Source: Vulcanisaeta thermophila (GTDB lineage Archaea > Thermoproteota > Thermoprotei > Thermoproteales > Thermocladiaceae). From it: a stretch of 64,000 nucleotides of DNA. The stretch is from the NCBI RefSeq assembly GCF_001748385.1, contig NZ_BCLI01000010.1:24238-88237 (forward strand), given 5' to 3'. Below the pieces are notes generated by a model, which did not search any database, was not told the origin of the DNA, and worked only from the letters and a program-made list of their open reading frames with translations. The position numbers were made by a program, and so were the translations under genes. Numbering within the stretch: the stretch's first letter is position 1; every line of letters starts with the position of its first letter. Below, in pieces: positions 26,643 to 34,633 of the stretch.

Positions 26643-27444
26643 TAGGGGGAGCATTAAGATACTCGGTCCCTCATGGAGGGCAGCCAGGAGTAAGCTCATT
26701 GAGTACATAAGCGATGGTTATCAACTAATATCAATAGTGGGTAGGGCTGGGGTGGGCAAGACCACATTACTACTAAGCCTAAACAACACCGGGAGGGGTG
26801 TATTCCTATACGCGGACATGACCGAGGTGCCCGATAAGGGACTGTCAGGGATCATGGCAACCCTCATCGCCGACAATATTGATAGGGTAATTGAAATACA
26901 GAGGAAACTGAAGCACGCGGGCGCCAAGGGCCTATTAAGGGCGTTTGCAAAGGCTGGAGTTGATGAGGTTGTGGAGAGTGCCAGGCTTAAACCCCTCGAA
27001 ACCCTTAAGTTATTAAACGACGCCGTGGAACTACTGGGCCTTGAACCACTGGTTTTAGGCGTTGATGAGGGATTGGTGTCTCAGGAGGATCCCAGGGCCA
27101 TGAACTTCATAGACGCCCTACACGCCTTCAGGAACAACATGCAGCTACTCAGGAAAACACACCTAGTGGTTACATTACTACCTGACGTGGTCAACATGAT
27201 AGCCAAGGTGGACACACCACTATTCGACGTAATGAGGATAGCATCAATAACACTACCAGACTACGTGGCCCAGGAAGACCTTAAGGAAATAGCAAGCGAG
27301 TACGGACTACCCCCTGAGGAGGTCAGGAAGATAATGAACCTCGGACCACTAACCATGAGACAGGTAATATGCCTAGTAAACACGAAGGTCGACGTGGTAA
27401 AGTGCGGGGTGGACACGGCAGACGAAATAACAATAGAGGGGTAA
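26620..27444 (+). CDS. P-loop ATPase of the archaeal AAA (ATPase_2-like) type
   Basis: 274 residues. Walker A GRAGVGKTTLL (about residues 41-51) and Walker B-like LVLGVDEGL (about 142-150) are clear; the C-terminal 60 residues (LPDYVAQEDLKEIASEYGLP) look like the small helical lid of such ATPases. Its start overlaps the unknown gene upstream. Codon use toward the 3' end is strongly rich in A and C. Function unknown; it might drive a conformational cycle in the partner protein. It ends 53 bp before tRNA-Thr. Confidence 0.75.
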   Translation: MQRVLVPDRGSIKILGPSWRAARSKLIEYISDGYQLISIVGRAGVGKTTLLLSLNNTGRGVFLYADMTEVPDKGLSGIMATLIADNIDRVIEIQRKLKHAGAKGLLRAFAKAGVDEVVESARLKPLETLKLLNDAVELLGLEPLVLGVDEGLVSQEDPRAMNFIDALHAFRNNMQLLRKTHLVVTLLPDVVNMIAKVDTPLFDVMRIASITLPDYVAQEDLKEIASEYGLPPEEVRKIMNLGPLTMRQVICLVNTKVDVVKCGVDTADEITIEG

Positions 27445-27446
27445 CA

Positions 27447-27466
27447 ACGAAACAAAGAACTTAAAA
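27447..27466 (+). promoter_or_regulatory. tRNA-Thr promoter, 20 bp identical to the tRNA-Leu promoter
   Basis: ACGAAACAAAGAACTTAAAA, containing the TATA core CTTAAAA; the same 20 bases occur at 59329-59348 before tRNA-Leu. The TATA centre (about 27463) is 35 bp from the mature 5' end, so a leader of about nine bases is likely. Confidence 0.75.
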
Positions 27467-27497
27467 ACACACGCAGCAACGTAGATACACATGATAA

Positions 27498-27575
27498 GCC
27501 CCGGTAGCTCAGCCCGGTCGGAGCGCCCGCCTCGTAAGCGGGAGGTCCCGGGTTCGAATCCCGGCCGGGGCTCCA
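27498..27575 (+). tRNA. tRNA-Thr (anticodon CGT)
   Basis: Acceptor GCCCCGG pairs with CCGGGGC (27565-27571), discriminator T and encoded CCA end at 27575. The anticodon arm CCCGC-CTCGTAA-GCGGG gives anticodon CGT (reads ACG). T-arm CCGGG-TTCGAAT-CCCGG is perfect. No intron. Confidence 0.95.
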
Positions 27576-27661
27576 TTAGGTCTTAGGAAGGAGCTAAACG
27601 ATTATTGTGATGTGACTAAGTGAGTTGGTATTGCTGATCCTGAGTAGGGGGCGTGTATTAC

Positions 27662-27862
27662 TTAGTATCTCAATCACTCAACCTAATAGCCAGTGGGGAG
27701 GTGTCTGGGGATGATGCGATAACGCTGCTTTTTATGTTGAGGGAGGAGTGTGTTGCTTATCAGTGGGGTTGTTGGTCTTGGCAGTAAGATTGGTTATTAT
27801 ATAATGAAAATGGGTTAGTTGAGGACATGATGATGAGGCTGTTGTTAAAGGACTTGGCTTGA
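27662..27862 (+). pseudogene. Possible decayed reading frame downstream of tRNA-Thr
   Basis: One frame reads LVSQSLNLIASGEVSGDDA and on to WGCWSWQ, a TAA at 27785, then DWLLYNENGLVEDMMMRLL up to a TGA near 27862. The two halves look protein-like and are in the same frame with one internal stop and no start codon. I do not recognise the family. It may be the remains of an element integrated beside the tRNA, or chance. Confidence 0.25.
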
Positions 27863-28119
27863 TGTAGCTGGTAACCAACTTAAGGTTTTGAATATCAACA
27901 TAGCCTCAATGTAGAGGTTACCGAATTGGCGGAATTGAACTTGACCAAGTGAGTGTTGCTTAATTCCTTATCTTCTATGCATTATTATTTAGTTTTATCT
28001 ATTTGATTTTATCTGAATTCTTTTAATATTTCTTATTAATTATAGAATTAGTTAATATAAAGTGCATTTTTTGCACAGGATAATATAATTAATATTTATG
28101 TGTATTCTCGCTGTGCTGT
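27863..28119. other. AT-rich intergenic region with the sulfur-operon promoter
   Basis: Nothing coding is visible. The TATA TTAATATTTATG (28090-28101) lies about 25 bp before the DsrE ATG at 28120 and should drive the downstream operon. Confidence 0.6.
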
Positions 28120-28536
28120 ATGAGTTCGGGTAGGGATAAGATAAGTATGATTGTGTTTTCGGGCACTGAGGACAAGTTAATACCTGTGGGTGTTATCTCC
28201 CAGGCCGCGGCTGCCCTGGGTTATGAGGTGAACATCTTTTTCACTGGGTGGGCCATGTTTAAGTTGTTAAAGAATCCACCACCCCCTGTTTGGCCCAAGG
28301 AGTTTGAGCAGTTTGTTCCTAGGCTTCAGGAGGGTATGGCTAGGATTAAGGCGCCAACGTGGTTGGACATGGTTAGGGAGGCTAAGAAGATGGGAGCCAA
28401 GATCTACGTGTGCTCAATGATGGCGTCAGCCGCGGGCCTTAAGAAGGAGGACTTTGACCCAAGCCTCGTGGATGACATTGTGGGTGTCACCACATTCCTC
28501 GAGATGGCCAAGGGTGGGCAGGTACTATTCATATGA
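28120..28536 (+). CDS. DsrE-family sulfurtransferase-like protein
   Basis: 138 residues of the DsrE/DsrF-like fold. The single conserved Cys is in AKIYVCSMMASAAG, the position used to carry sulfane or thiosulfonate sulfur in DsrE3-type proteins. The hydrophobic hairpin near FFTGWAMFKLLKNPPPP is also typical. The gene is followed 10 bp later by TusA, then by an SQR-like flavoprotein and DUF1641, on one strand. Together they suggest cytoplasmic sulfur transfer tied to sulfide oxidation or sulfur respiration. Confidence 0.85.
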   Translation: MSSGRDKISMIVFSGTEDKLIPVGVISQAAAALGYEVNIFFTGWAMFKLLKNPPPPVWPKEFEQFVPRLQEGMARIKAPTWLDMVREAKKMGAKIYVCSMMASAAGLKKEDFDPSLVDDIVGVTTFLEMAKGGQVLFI

Positions 28537-28546
28537 GGTGGTGGGT

Positions 28547-28789
28547 ATGAGCCAGAGTAATAAGTTACTCGTTGATGCCAGGGGTTTGTCCTGCCCGGGG
28601 CCCATTACTGAGCTTGTTAAGGCGTATAGGAATGCGAAGAATGGGGACATCATAGAGGTCTGGGCCACGGACCCGGGCTTCGAACCAGACATTAAGGCGT
28701 GGATTAGCAGGACTGGTAATCAATTAGTGGAGTTGAGGAAGGAGCAGGATAGGATAGTGGCGGTTATTAGGGTGACGGCTAAGAAGTGA
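28547..28789 (+). CDS. tusA: TusA-family sulfur carrier
   Basis: 80 residues. The start DARGLSCPGPITELVKA contains the Cys-Pro-Gly-Pro signature with the sulfur-carrying Cys. The ATG at 28547 gives the usual N-terminus; the longer open frame upstream overlaps dsrE and is not real. It overlaps the next gene by four bases. TusA and DsrE-type proteins exchange sulfur or thiosulfate in Sulfolobales. Confidence 0.92.
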   Translation: MSQSNKLLVDARGLSCPGPITELVKAYRNAKNGDIIEVWATDPGFEPDIKAWISRTGNQLVELRKEQDRIVAVIRVTAKK

Positions 28790-29979
28790 GGCCCATGGTT
28801 AAGAAAGTCGTTATACTGGGCGGTGGGACTGGGGGTGCCCTGTTGGCTAATAAATTACCCAGGGATGAGTTCGAGGTCACGATTGTTGATAAACAGGAGT
28901 ACCACCACTTCTTACCAGCCCTACTCTACATAGCCTTCAGGGGCTATAGGAAGCCCATTAAGCGTGGAATAAAGACCCTACTGAAGCCCTGGGTTAACTT
29001 CATACCCAGTGGTGCCAGGGCGGTTAATCTATACGATAGGTACGTGGAGCTTGAGAACGGTAAGAGGCTGAATTATGACTACCTGGTCATAGCTACAGGA
29101 GCCACCATGGACTACTCAAAGGTGCCTGGGCTTGATAAGGTTGTGGAGCAGTTCGGCAATTACCACTCCACCGAGGAGAATGCGTGGAAGGTTTGGAATA
29201 GCCTTAATTCCATGGGGAGCGGGACATTGGTCATTGGGCTCACCTACGAGCGTTATAGATGCCCACCAAGCCCGTTGGAGGGTGTGTTCCTTGCCGAGGA
29301 GTACTTTAGGATGAGGGGTATTAGGGATAAGGTTAGGATTGTTTACATCACCTTCTACCCAAAGCCATACCCAGCGGAGGGCATTAATGAAATTGTGGAG
29401 CCACTACTCAAGGAGAGGGGTATTGAGTACCTGACATTGTTTATGGTGGATCACGTGGACCCTGAAAAGAGGGTTATCTACTTCATGGAGGGTGAGGAGA
29501 TTAAGTACGATGTCTTCATACCCATACCACCACACGCGGGTGCGGATATAAAATACACGCCCGAGGATGTCCTCGATAGTGATAGGTTCGTGAAGGCCGA
29601 TAAATTCACCAATAGGGTTCAGGGGTTCGATGATGCATTCGTGATAGGTGATGCCTCAGCCCTCCCAGTGGCTAAGACAGGCGTCACCGCTCACCTCCAG
29701 GCCGATGTCGTGGCCAAGTTACTAATGGGCGAAACCGCAGCCAATACCGGCCGCACCCACTGCCCATTTGATGTGGGTTATGGGTTGGGGACCTTCGTGA
29801 TAAGTGACTTCAGGAACCCAGCGCTTAGGTTCCCCGTGGGTAAGCTACCCCACCTATTCAAGGTGGCGTTCATGGCATCCTACTGGGACATGATACTATA
29901 TCCTGAGCTCTGGGACCCCATATTCAACGCCTACTTCAGTGCCACTGAGCCCAGTAAGTTAAGGGTGTTCTACGGGTGA
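28786..29979 (+). CDS. Sulfide:quinone oxidoreductase-like flavoprotein
   Basis: 397 residues. N-terminal FAD-binding VVILGGGTGGALLANKL, second dinucleotide region near GSGTLVIGLTYERYRC, and the C-terminal FVIGDASALPVAKTGV. Two Cys remain, in YRCPPSPLEG and THCPFDVGYG, corresponding to the pair that forms the polysulfur bridge in SQR; the third, variable Cys is absent. A C-terminal amphipathic part (FKVAFMASYWDMILYPELW) would seat on the membrane. It would pass electrons from sulfide to quinone. FCSD or NDH-2-like roles are alternatives. Confidence 0.8.
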   Translation: MRPMVKKVVILGGGTGGALLANKLPRDEFEVTIVDKQEYHHFLPALLYIAFRGYRKPIKRGIKTLLKPWVNFIPSGARAVNLYDRYVELENGKRLNYDYLVIATGATMDYSKVPGLDKVVEQFGNYHSTEENAWKVWNSLNSMGSGTLVIGLTYERYRCPPSPLEGVFLAEEYFRMRGIRDKVRIVYITFYPKPYPAEGINEIVEPLLKERGIEYLTLFMVDHVDPEKRVIYFMEGEEIKYDVFIPIPPHAGADIKYTPEDVLDSDRFVKADKFTNRVQGFDDAFVIGDASALPVAKTGVTAHLQADVVAKLLMGETAANTGRTHCPFDVGYGLGTFVISDFRNPALRFPVGKLPHLFKVAFMASYWDMILYPELWDPIFNAYFSATEPSKLRVFYG

Positions 29980-30389
29980 TGGGCATGGAGTCTGGGGCCC
30001 AAAACCTCACCGAGGTTGAGGGGAAGCTCCTCGAGATAATAAGCCCTGAGTACATGAGCTCCCTTATCAAGTTCCTTGGAATAATAAGGAAGCTTGATGA
30101 GTTGGGTGTGCTGGATACTCTGAACGACCTCCTCGAGCCTGAGGTGGTTGGTGAGTTAATGAGCACCTTAATAACCACGAACTCCACATACCTAATGTCC
30201 AACATGGATGATGCCATGGGGGCCATGGCTAAGCTCCTAGACGCGTTTAGGGAGGCTTCGAACGCCGCCGCTAATGACAATAGATCAGTCATTTTACTAC
30301 TCACTGAATTATTGACTGATGAGGATGCTAAGAGGGGCCTTAGATTCCTTAATGCATTGTTGAGGAGTCTTGGTAGGAGGCTTAGGTAG
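29976..30389 (+). CDS. DUF1641 family protein
   Basis: About 137 residues, helical. The core LDELGVLDTLNDLLEPEVVGELMSTL (residues 40-65) is typical of DUF1641, which often accompanies SQR-like or formate dehydrogenase genes. Its start overlaps the SQR-like gene by four bases. Function unknown; an assembly or docking role with the flavoprotein is likely from context. The in-frame ATG at 29979 is an alternative start. Confidence 0.8.
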   Translation: MMGMESGAQNLTEVEGKLLEIISPEYMSSLIKFLGIIRKLDELGVLDTLNDLLEPEVVGELMSTLITTNSTYLMSNMDDAMGAMAKLLDAFREASNAAANDNRSVILLLTELLTDEDAKRGLRFLNALLRSLGRRLR

Positions 30390-30427
30390 TGGTGTTTACC
30401 GCCTTAAATTAAAAATAAATTGTATAA

Positions 30428-31312
30428 TTATTTATACCTGTATATTGTTCTTACGTACATTATGTAGGCCCTTAAGGCATTATCATTAGCATCATTACCT
30501 GGCCTGTACTCTTCAAACCTTAATGAACCATTTTCCAGGGTGAGTATGTACGCCTTCACGGTGCCCTCCTCAAGCTCCACGGGTTTTCTTGACGTTATTA
30601 TCTTAAGGGTGTAGTCACCCCTCTTGTACACGGCCTTGTCCTCGCAGTTTGACATGAGTAATTCCAGGGCTACCTGTATTGGTGATACACCCGTTAATCT
30701 AAAGACCTTGATGTTATAGTTGCCATTGAAGATAGCATCTATGTAGGGCTTAACCTTATCATTGTCCAGGAGTAGGTCCATGATTAATGATACAACACCA
30801 CCATTGTTAACAACGGTATTCACTACCTCGGCAAAGCTCTCTGGTTTATAATTGCTCAATCGTTGCATGGCGCAGGTACACTTAGTGAACTCTAAATACC
30901 CAGGTGGTACAGTATCTGTGTGAAATGCCACTGAGGATGCCCTGAGGGTCCTGTACATCCTGAAGGTCATGCTTGACACGGTACCAAGCCCAATGTCTAT
31001 TATATAGAGGCCGGGGACTACGTCGATCTTATCAAATGCGAGGTTCTTGAAGTTAAGCCTATATAGGTACTTCCTCCTTTCTGTGACGTTCATATAGGCG
31101 TCGATTAATCCCCTCTTACGTAATAGGTTTATTGCGTTCCTGGCCGTCCTCACGCCGAGCCCCGTCCCCTTCACCACCTCGTCAAATGTTAAGTAGCTCT
31201 TACCATTTATTAAATGCTCAAACATTAAGTACTCAATTACCAACCTGGCGGATAGCGGTATACCCTCTAACTCCTCCATTGTGTCCTCCTCCCTACTCTC
31301 CTCGGGGCTCAT
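30428..31312 (-). CDS. Winged-helix protein fused to a tetrapyrrole-methylase-like domain
   Basis: 294 residues. The N-terminal 90 residues form a winged helix (LTFDEVVKGTGLGVRTARNA, then NLLRKRGLIDAYMN). From about residue 98 the text GLYIIDIGLGTVSSMTFRMY and LRASSVAFHTD resembles the first strand-loop-helix of diphthine synthase/tetrapyrrole methylases (LYIVGLGL, then ALRxAD). Another part (LTGVSPIQVALELL) resembles the later AdoMet-fold segment. Catalytic residues are not obviously kept. It may be a regulator that senses a metabolite through a retired enzyme domain. TATA GAATTAATAAAGC lies near 31341. Confidence 0.6.
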   Translation of the reverse strand: MSPEESREEDTMEELEGIPLSARLVIEYLMFEHLINGKSYLTFDEVVKGTGLGVRTARNAINLLRKRGLIDAYMNVTERRKYLYRLNFKNLAFDKIDVVPGLYIIDIGLGTVSSMTFRMYRTLRASSVAFHTDTVPPGYLEFTKCTCAMQRLSNYKPESFAEVVNTVVNNGGVVSLIMDLLLDNDKVKPYIDAIFNGNYNIKVFRLTGVSPIQVALELLMSNCEDKAVYKRGDYTLKIITSRKPVELEEGTVKAYILTLENGSLRFEEYRPGNDANDNALRAYIMYVRTIYRYK

Positions 31313-31358
31313 TACCAGCAGTGATTTATTGGTGCTTTATTAATTCCTTTCTTTAGAC

Positions 31359-32366
31359 TTAATGGCGGTTCATTCCGAACTTCCTAACAATGTAGTTATA
31401 CGCTGAGTAGGCCGCCAGGGCGCCCTGCCCCGCGGCCACCACTATTTGCCTGAAGTCCCTGGGTGTTAGGTCCACGCAGTCCCCTGCCGCGTAGATACCC
31501 GGTATGCTGGTCTCCATGAGGTGGTTGGTCTTTATGTAACCGTCCTTCGACAACTCCAGCCCTATTCTCTTGAAGAAGTCCACGGGCGGTTCAGCACCTA
31601 TCTCAATAAATACACCATCCACTGGTAGCTCAAAGACCTCCCCAGTGTCTGTCCTCTGTAGCACTGCCTTCCTAAGCACCTTATCACCCTTCAGTTCTTT
31701 AACCACGGTATTCCACAGTATCTCTATCTTGGGGTGGTGGAGGAGTAGGTCTTGGTAGTACTTCTCAGCCCTTAGCTGGTTCCTCCTATGTATTATGTAC
31801 ACCTTACTTGCATACTCAGTCAATAGGAGCGCCGCTGATGCCGCTGAGTCGCCACCACCAACAACAGCCACCACCTTACCCTTAAATAACGGTGCGTCAC
31901 AGGGTGCGCAGTAGCTAACTCCCCTGCCGTTGTACGTATCCTCACCAGGCACATTGAGCTTCCTCCTCCTCTCACCAACGGCTAGTATGATGGTTCTTGA
32001 GGTGTACTCATCGCCATTCATGGTGTATATCTTAAAGAGATCCCCAGCCCTCTCCACATTCTCCACAACATCGATTATTATGGGCACATTGTAGTACTTA
32101 ACGTGCTCCTCAAACTTACTCACTAAGTCTGGGCCCATTATCCTCGTATAACCAAGGTAATTCTCGACCCAACCAGCCTTTGCCACTTGCCCGCCTATTT
32201 CCTCGGTTATTATTGCCGTGGTTAATCCATACCTAGCAGCGTATATGGCCGCGGACATCCCAGCAGGGCCCCCACCCACTATAATCACGTCGTAAACCTT
32301 ACCCGTTAATTCCTCGGAGGCACCGAAATCCATCTTTGTTACGGTTATCTTCAAGCTCATCGCCAT
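31359..32366 (-). CDS. trxB: Thioredoxin reductase-like flavoprotein
   Basis: 335 residues. FAD-binding VIIVGGGPAGMSAAIYAARYG, redox pair in YCAPCDAPLF (Cys-x-x-Cys), NADPH-binding VVGGGDSAASAALLL and the C-terminal AAGDCVDLTPRDFRQ. It reduces thioredoxin or a glutaredoxin-like partner with NAD(P)H. A TATA GGTTTTTAATAGC is near 32388. ATG 32366 or 32360 may start translation. Confidence 0.93.
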   Translation of the reverse strand: MAMSLKITVTKMDFGASEELTGKVYDVIIVGGGPAGMSAAIYAARYGLTTAIITEEIGGQVAKAGWVENYLGYTRIMGPDLVSKFEEHVKYYNVPIIIDVVENVERAGDLFKIYTMNGDEYTSRTIILAVGERRRKLNVPGEDTYNGRGVSYCAPCDAPLFKGKVVAVVGGGDSAASAALLLTEYASKVYIIHRRNQLRAEKYYQDLLLHHPKIEILWNTVVKELKGDKVLRKAVLQRTDTGEVFELPVDGVFIEIGAEPPVDFFKRIGLELSKDGYIKTNHLMETSIPGIYAAGDCVDLTPRDFRQIVVAAGQGALAAYSAYNYIVRKFGMNRH

Positions 32367-32543
32367 GACTAGTGGGTAAGCTATTAAAAACCTAACTCAT
32401 CATAGTCCACGATTACACTGGCGATGGAGTTTCCGTGAGTGTCACAATAGTGACTTAAACGAGCATGGCACCCAACCCCTGAAACGCCACTGTGGATGTG
32501 ATGGCTTTATATACCTCAATTATTTAATGGGTTATGTTTGGGC

Positions 32544-32996
32544 ATGGTTAAGGTGCGCCGTGGGGTAATCATGGGTGTGGATGTGGAGATACTGGAATTC
32601 GAGGGAGGTACAGAGACCGTGGAGAAGGCATCACAACAAAGTGGCGAGCCCATCTCAAGGATAGTAAAGACGCTACTATTAAAGGCTGGTGATGAGTACG
32701 TGGTGGTCATTGCCAGGGGTGATAGGAGGGTTAACCTGGACGCGTTGGGCAGGTTCCTGGACAAGCCCGTTGCCATGGCCAGGGCCAGGGAGGTGAGGCA
32801 GGTGTTGGGTGTTGATGTGGGTGCTGTGACACCGCTTAGTGAGGCAGTGAGGAGGCTTAGGGTTATCATGGACCCATCAATCCTGGAGAATGAGTACGTG
32901 CTGTGCGGGGGTGGTGCTAAGAATGTATTGATTAAGGTGAGGGTTAAGGACCTGGTCTCCCTGCTAAATCCCGAGATGCTCGATGCGTTCATCTAG
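32544..32996 (+). CDS. YbaK/EbsC-type aminoacyl-tRNA deacylase
   Basis: About 150 residues. Members hydrolyse mischarged aminoacyl-tRNAs in trans. Typical are RIVKTLLLKAGDEYVVVIA, the Lys in this stretch, and the closing GGGAKNVLIKVRVKDLV. TTG at 32538 is an alternative start, but ATG 32544 (MVKVRRGV) is better. TATA CTTTATATA at 32503-32511. It ends overlapping the convergent methyltransferase by eight bases. Confidence 0.82.
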   Translation: MVKVRRGVIMGVDVEILEFEGGTETVEKASQQSGEPISRIVKTLLLKAGDEYVVVIARGDRRVNLDALGRFLDKPVAMARAREVRQVLGVDVGAVTPLSEAVRRLRVIMDPSILENEYVLCGGGAKNVLIKVRVKDLVSLLNPEMLDAFI

Positions 32997-34179
32997 GCTT
33001 TATTAGACGTGCGATGAAGAAGCCCGGCGTATCATGGATGTGCGGGTAGAAGCGTATTACTGAACCCCCATAATCACCAAAGCCCCTGGTGCTCCCCGGT
33101 ACATGGACCTTATCAACCTCGAACCCCAGCTCCACCGCGTACTTAACATTATCCTCGTTCTCCATGGGTGTTAATGTGCATGTGGAGTAAACAAGCGCAC
33201 CACCGGGCTTTAGTAGTTTCCAGGCCACCTTTATGAACTGCCTCTGGTAGTTGGCCATGGAGTTCACCAGGTCCATGGTCTTCACATCAAAGAGCCTGGG
33301 CCTAACCCCCATGTCACTACATGGTGGGTCTATGAGGACCCTATCCACCCTACCCACGAGTTCGGGCAGGTCCACATCCAAGTACCTACTGTCCCTCGCC
33401 TCAGCCCTGTACATACCCTCCATACCCAGCCTCCTCAGGTTCTCACTCAACTCACCAACCTTACCCACACTCCTATCGAACGCATATACAATGGCCTCCC
33501 CACGGGTTAATTGGATAATGTGGCTTGTCTTACCGCCCGGTGCCGCGTTCATGTCCACAATCACCTCATTAGGCCGTGGATCCATGACGTGGGCTACCCA
33601 CTGGGCTGGTAGGCTTTGGTCGTAGATGAGGCCTTCCTCGTACTCACTCAACTCCCTAATCTTGGGGGCCTCGTAGGCGCTCACTATTGTCCTAACCGCA
33701 ATGCCCCTCTTGACCCTACCCACCTCGTCACCATCCACCTCCGCAATGCCCAGCGCCACCACATCACCGCTTGGCGCTATTACATTAACCTCATCACCCC
33801 TCTTAACACCCTGCTCGAACTTGATAACCCCTGGTACGTATAAATTGGCCCCCATGAACACGCTCTCCGCCGCGTGCTTATCCGCGAGGACCACCTTACG
33901 GGCGCTGGGCACCCTGTTGGGTCCCTTGACTGGGAACCACACTGCCTCGCTTAGGTTCTCATCCTGATTAACCTCTAAACCCCTGGATCTAAGCCTGGCG
34001 ATTAGGTCCTGGGGCTCTATGCGTAGTGTGTTAACCCTGACGTAGTACCTGGTGGGTGGTGTCCTTACGCTGTTGAGTATTTCCGTTAGTTCTGAGTCAC
34101 TGAAGTACTGGAGTAGGTATTTGTATAGTTGGTAGTCAAGCCTATGCCCCTTAACAACCTCCACGTACTTAATACCCAT
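32989..34179 (-). CDS. PUA-containing RNA cytosine-C5 methyltransferase (Nop2/Sun, NSUN6-like)
   Basis: 396 residues. The arrangement is N-terminal segment, inserted PUA domain (about residues 95-170, VVLADKHAAESVFMGANLYV), then the Rossmann methyltransferase with VDMNAAPGGKTSHI, the motif IV Cys in DPPCSDMG and the motif VI catalytic Cys in YSTCTLTPMENE. The PUA insertion is characteristic of NSUN6-type tRNA enzymes and their archaeal relatives. It lies two bases after the small wHTH-like gene, in an operon. Target nucleotide not deducible. Confidence 0.9.
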   Translation of the reverse strand: MGIKYVEVVKGHRLDYQLYKYLLQYFSDSELTEILNSVRTPPTRYYVRVNTLRIEPQDLIARLRSRGLEVNQDENLSEAVWFPVKGPNRVPSARKVVLADKHAAESVFMGANLYVPGVIKFEQGVKRGDEVNVIAPSGDVVALGIAEVDGDEVGRVKRGIAVRTIVSAYEAPKIRELSEYEEGLIYDQSLPAQWVAHVMDPRPNEVIVDMNAAPGGKTSHIIQLTRGEAIVYAFDRSVGKVGELSENLRRLGMEGMYRAEARDSRYLDVDLPELVGRVDRVLIDPPCSDMGVRPRLFDVKTMDLVNSMANYQRQFIKVAWKLLKPGGALVYSTCTLTPMENEDNVKYAVELGFEVDKVHVPGSTRGFGDYGGSVIRFYPHIHDTPGFFIARLIKPR

Positions 34180-34181
34180 GC

Positions 34182-34523
34182 CTACCTCTCCTGATACTCA
34201 CTTAATCTCCTTAACCTACTCATTAACAGGTTGACTGCGACGTCTGGGTTCTCCTTGGCCAGTTTCCACAATTCCATGCTCTCGGTTATTATGTACCTAA
34301 GTATCCTGGACCTGGACTTAACGGGCCTATTACCCTCAACCCTGACATAACCATCGTTGGCTAATTTACCCAGTACCTTAGCCGTCTTTAGGATGTTGGA
34401 GTGCTTCCCATCAATGCCCGCGAACTTGAGCAGTGACCTAGCCTTTATGGTTATCCTCCTACCCCTACTCTTATTCACCAAGTCAACAAGGGCCTTAATT
34501 ATCCTAACCTCAGAGTCCTCCAT
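34182..34523 (-). CDS. Small helix-turn-helix-like protein
   Basis: 113 residues, very basic in its middle (RGRRITIKARSLLKFAG, then HSNILKTAKVLGKLANDGYV and NRPVKSRSRILRYI). This has the look of a winged helix, with a wing around VEGNRPVKSRS. It is co-transcribed with the RNA methyltransferase. It diverges from the siroheme decarboxylase gene, and the palindrome at 34577-34594 lies between the two, so it might be the regulator that binds there; this is only a suggestion. Confidence 0.65.
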   Translation of the reverse strand: MEDSEVRIIKALVDLVNKSRGRRITIKARSLLKFAGIDGKHSNILKTAKVLGKLANDGYVRVEGNRPVKSRSRILRYIITESMELWKLAKENPDVAVNLLMSRLRRLSEYQER

Positions 34524-34576
34524 CGAGCATTACTAAGCATTGGTTATTTATAACAATTGCTCACCGCAGCCCATGT

Positions 34577-34594
34577 TCTGTTATTAATAACAGA
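34577..34594. promoter_or_regulatory. 18-bp perfect palindrome, candidate operator
   Basis: TCTGTTATTAATAACAGA is its own reverse complement. It lies between divergent genes, ending about 10 bp before the TATA element of the siroheme decarboxylase gene (34604-34613) and about 25 bp from the leftward promoter (TTATAAATAACC near 34548-34559). The position suits a dimeric regulator acting on either or both promoters. Confidence 0.65.
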
Positions 34595-34633
34595 CAAATC
34601 ACAGCTTATAAAACCAGCCGTGGAGGTTACGCC

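Noticed and set aside
27498..28119. Integrated element at tRNA-Thr with a duplicated 3' end
   Set aside because: I found no second copy of the tRNA 3' end downstream in the window, and no integrase gene.
32400..32500. Hairpin GTCAC-AATA-GTGAC before the YbaK-type gene
   Set aside because: Stem of five pairs only; expected by chance in a region of this size.
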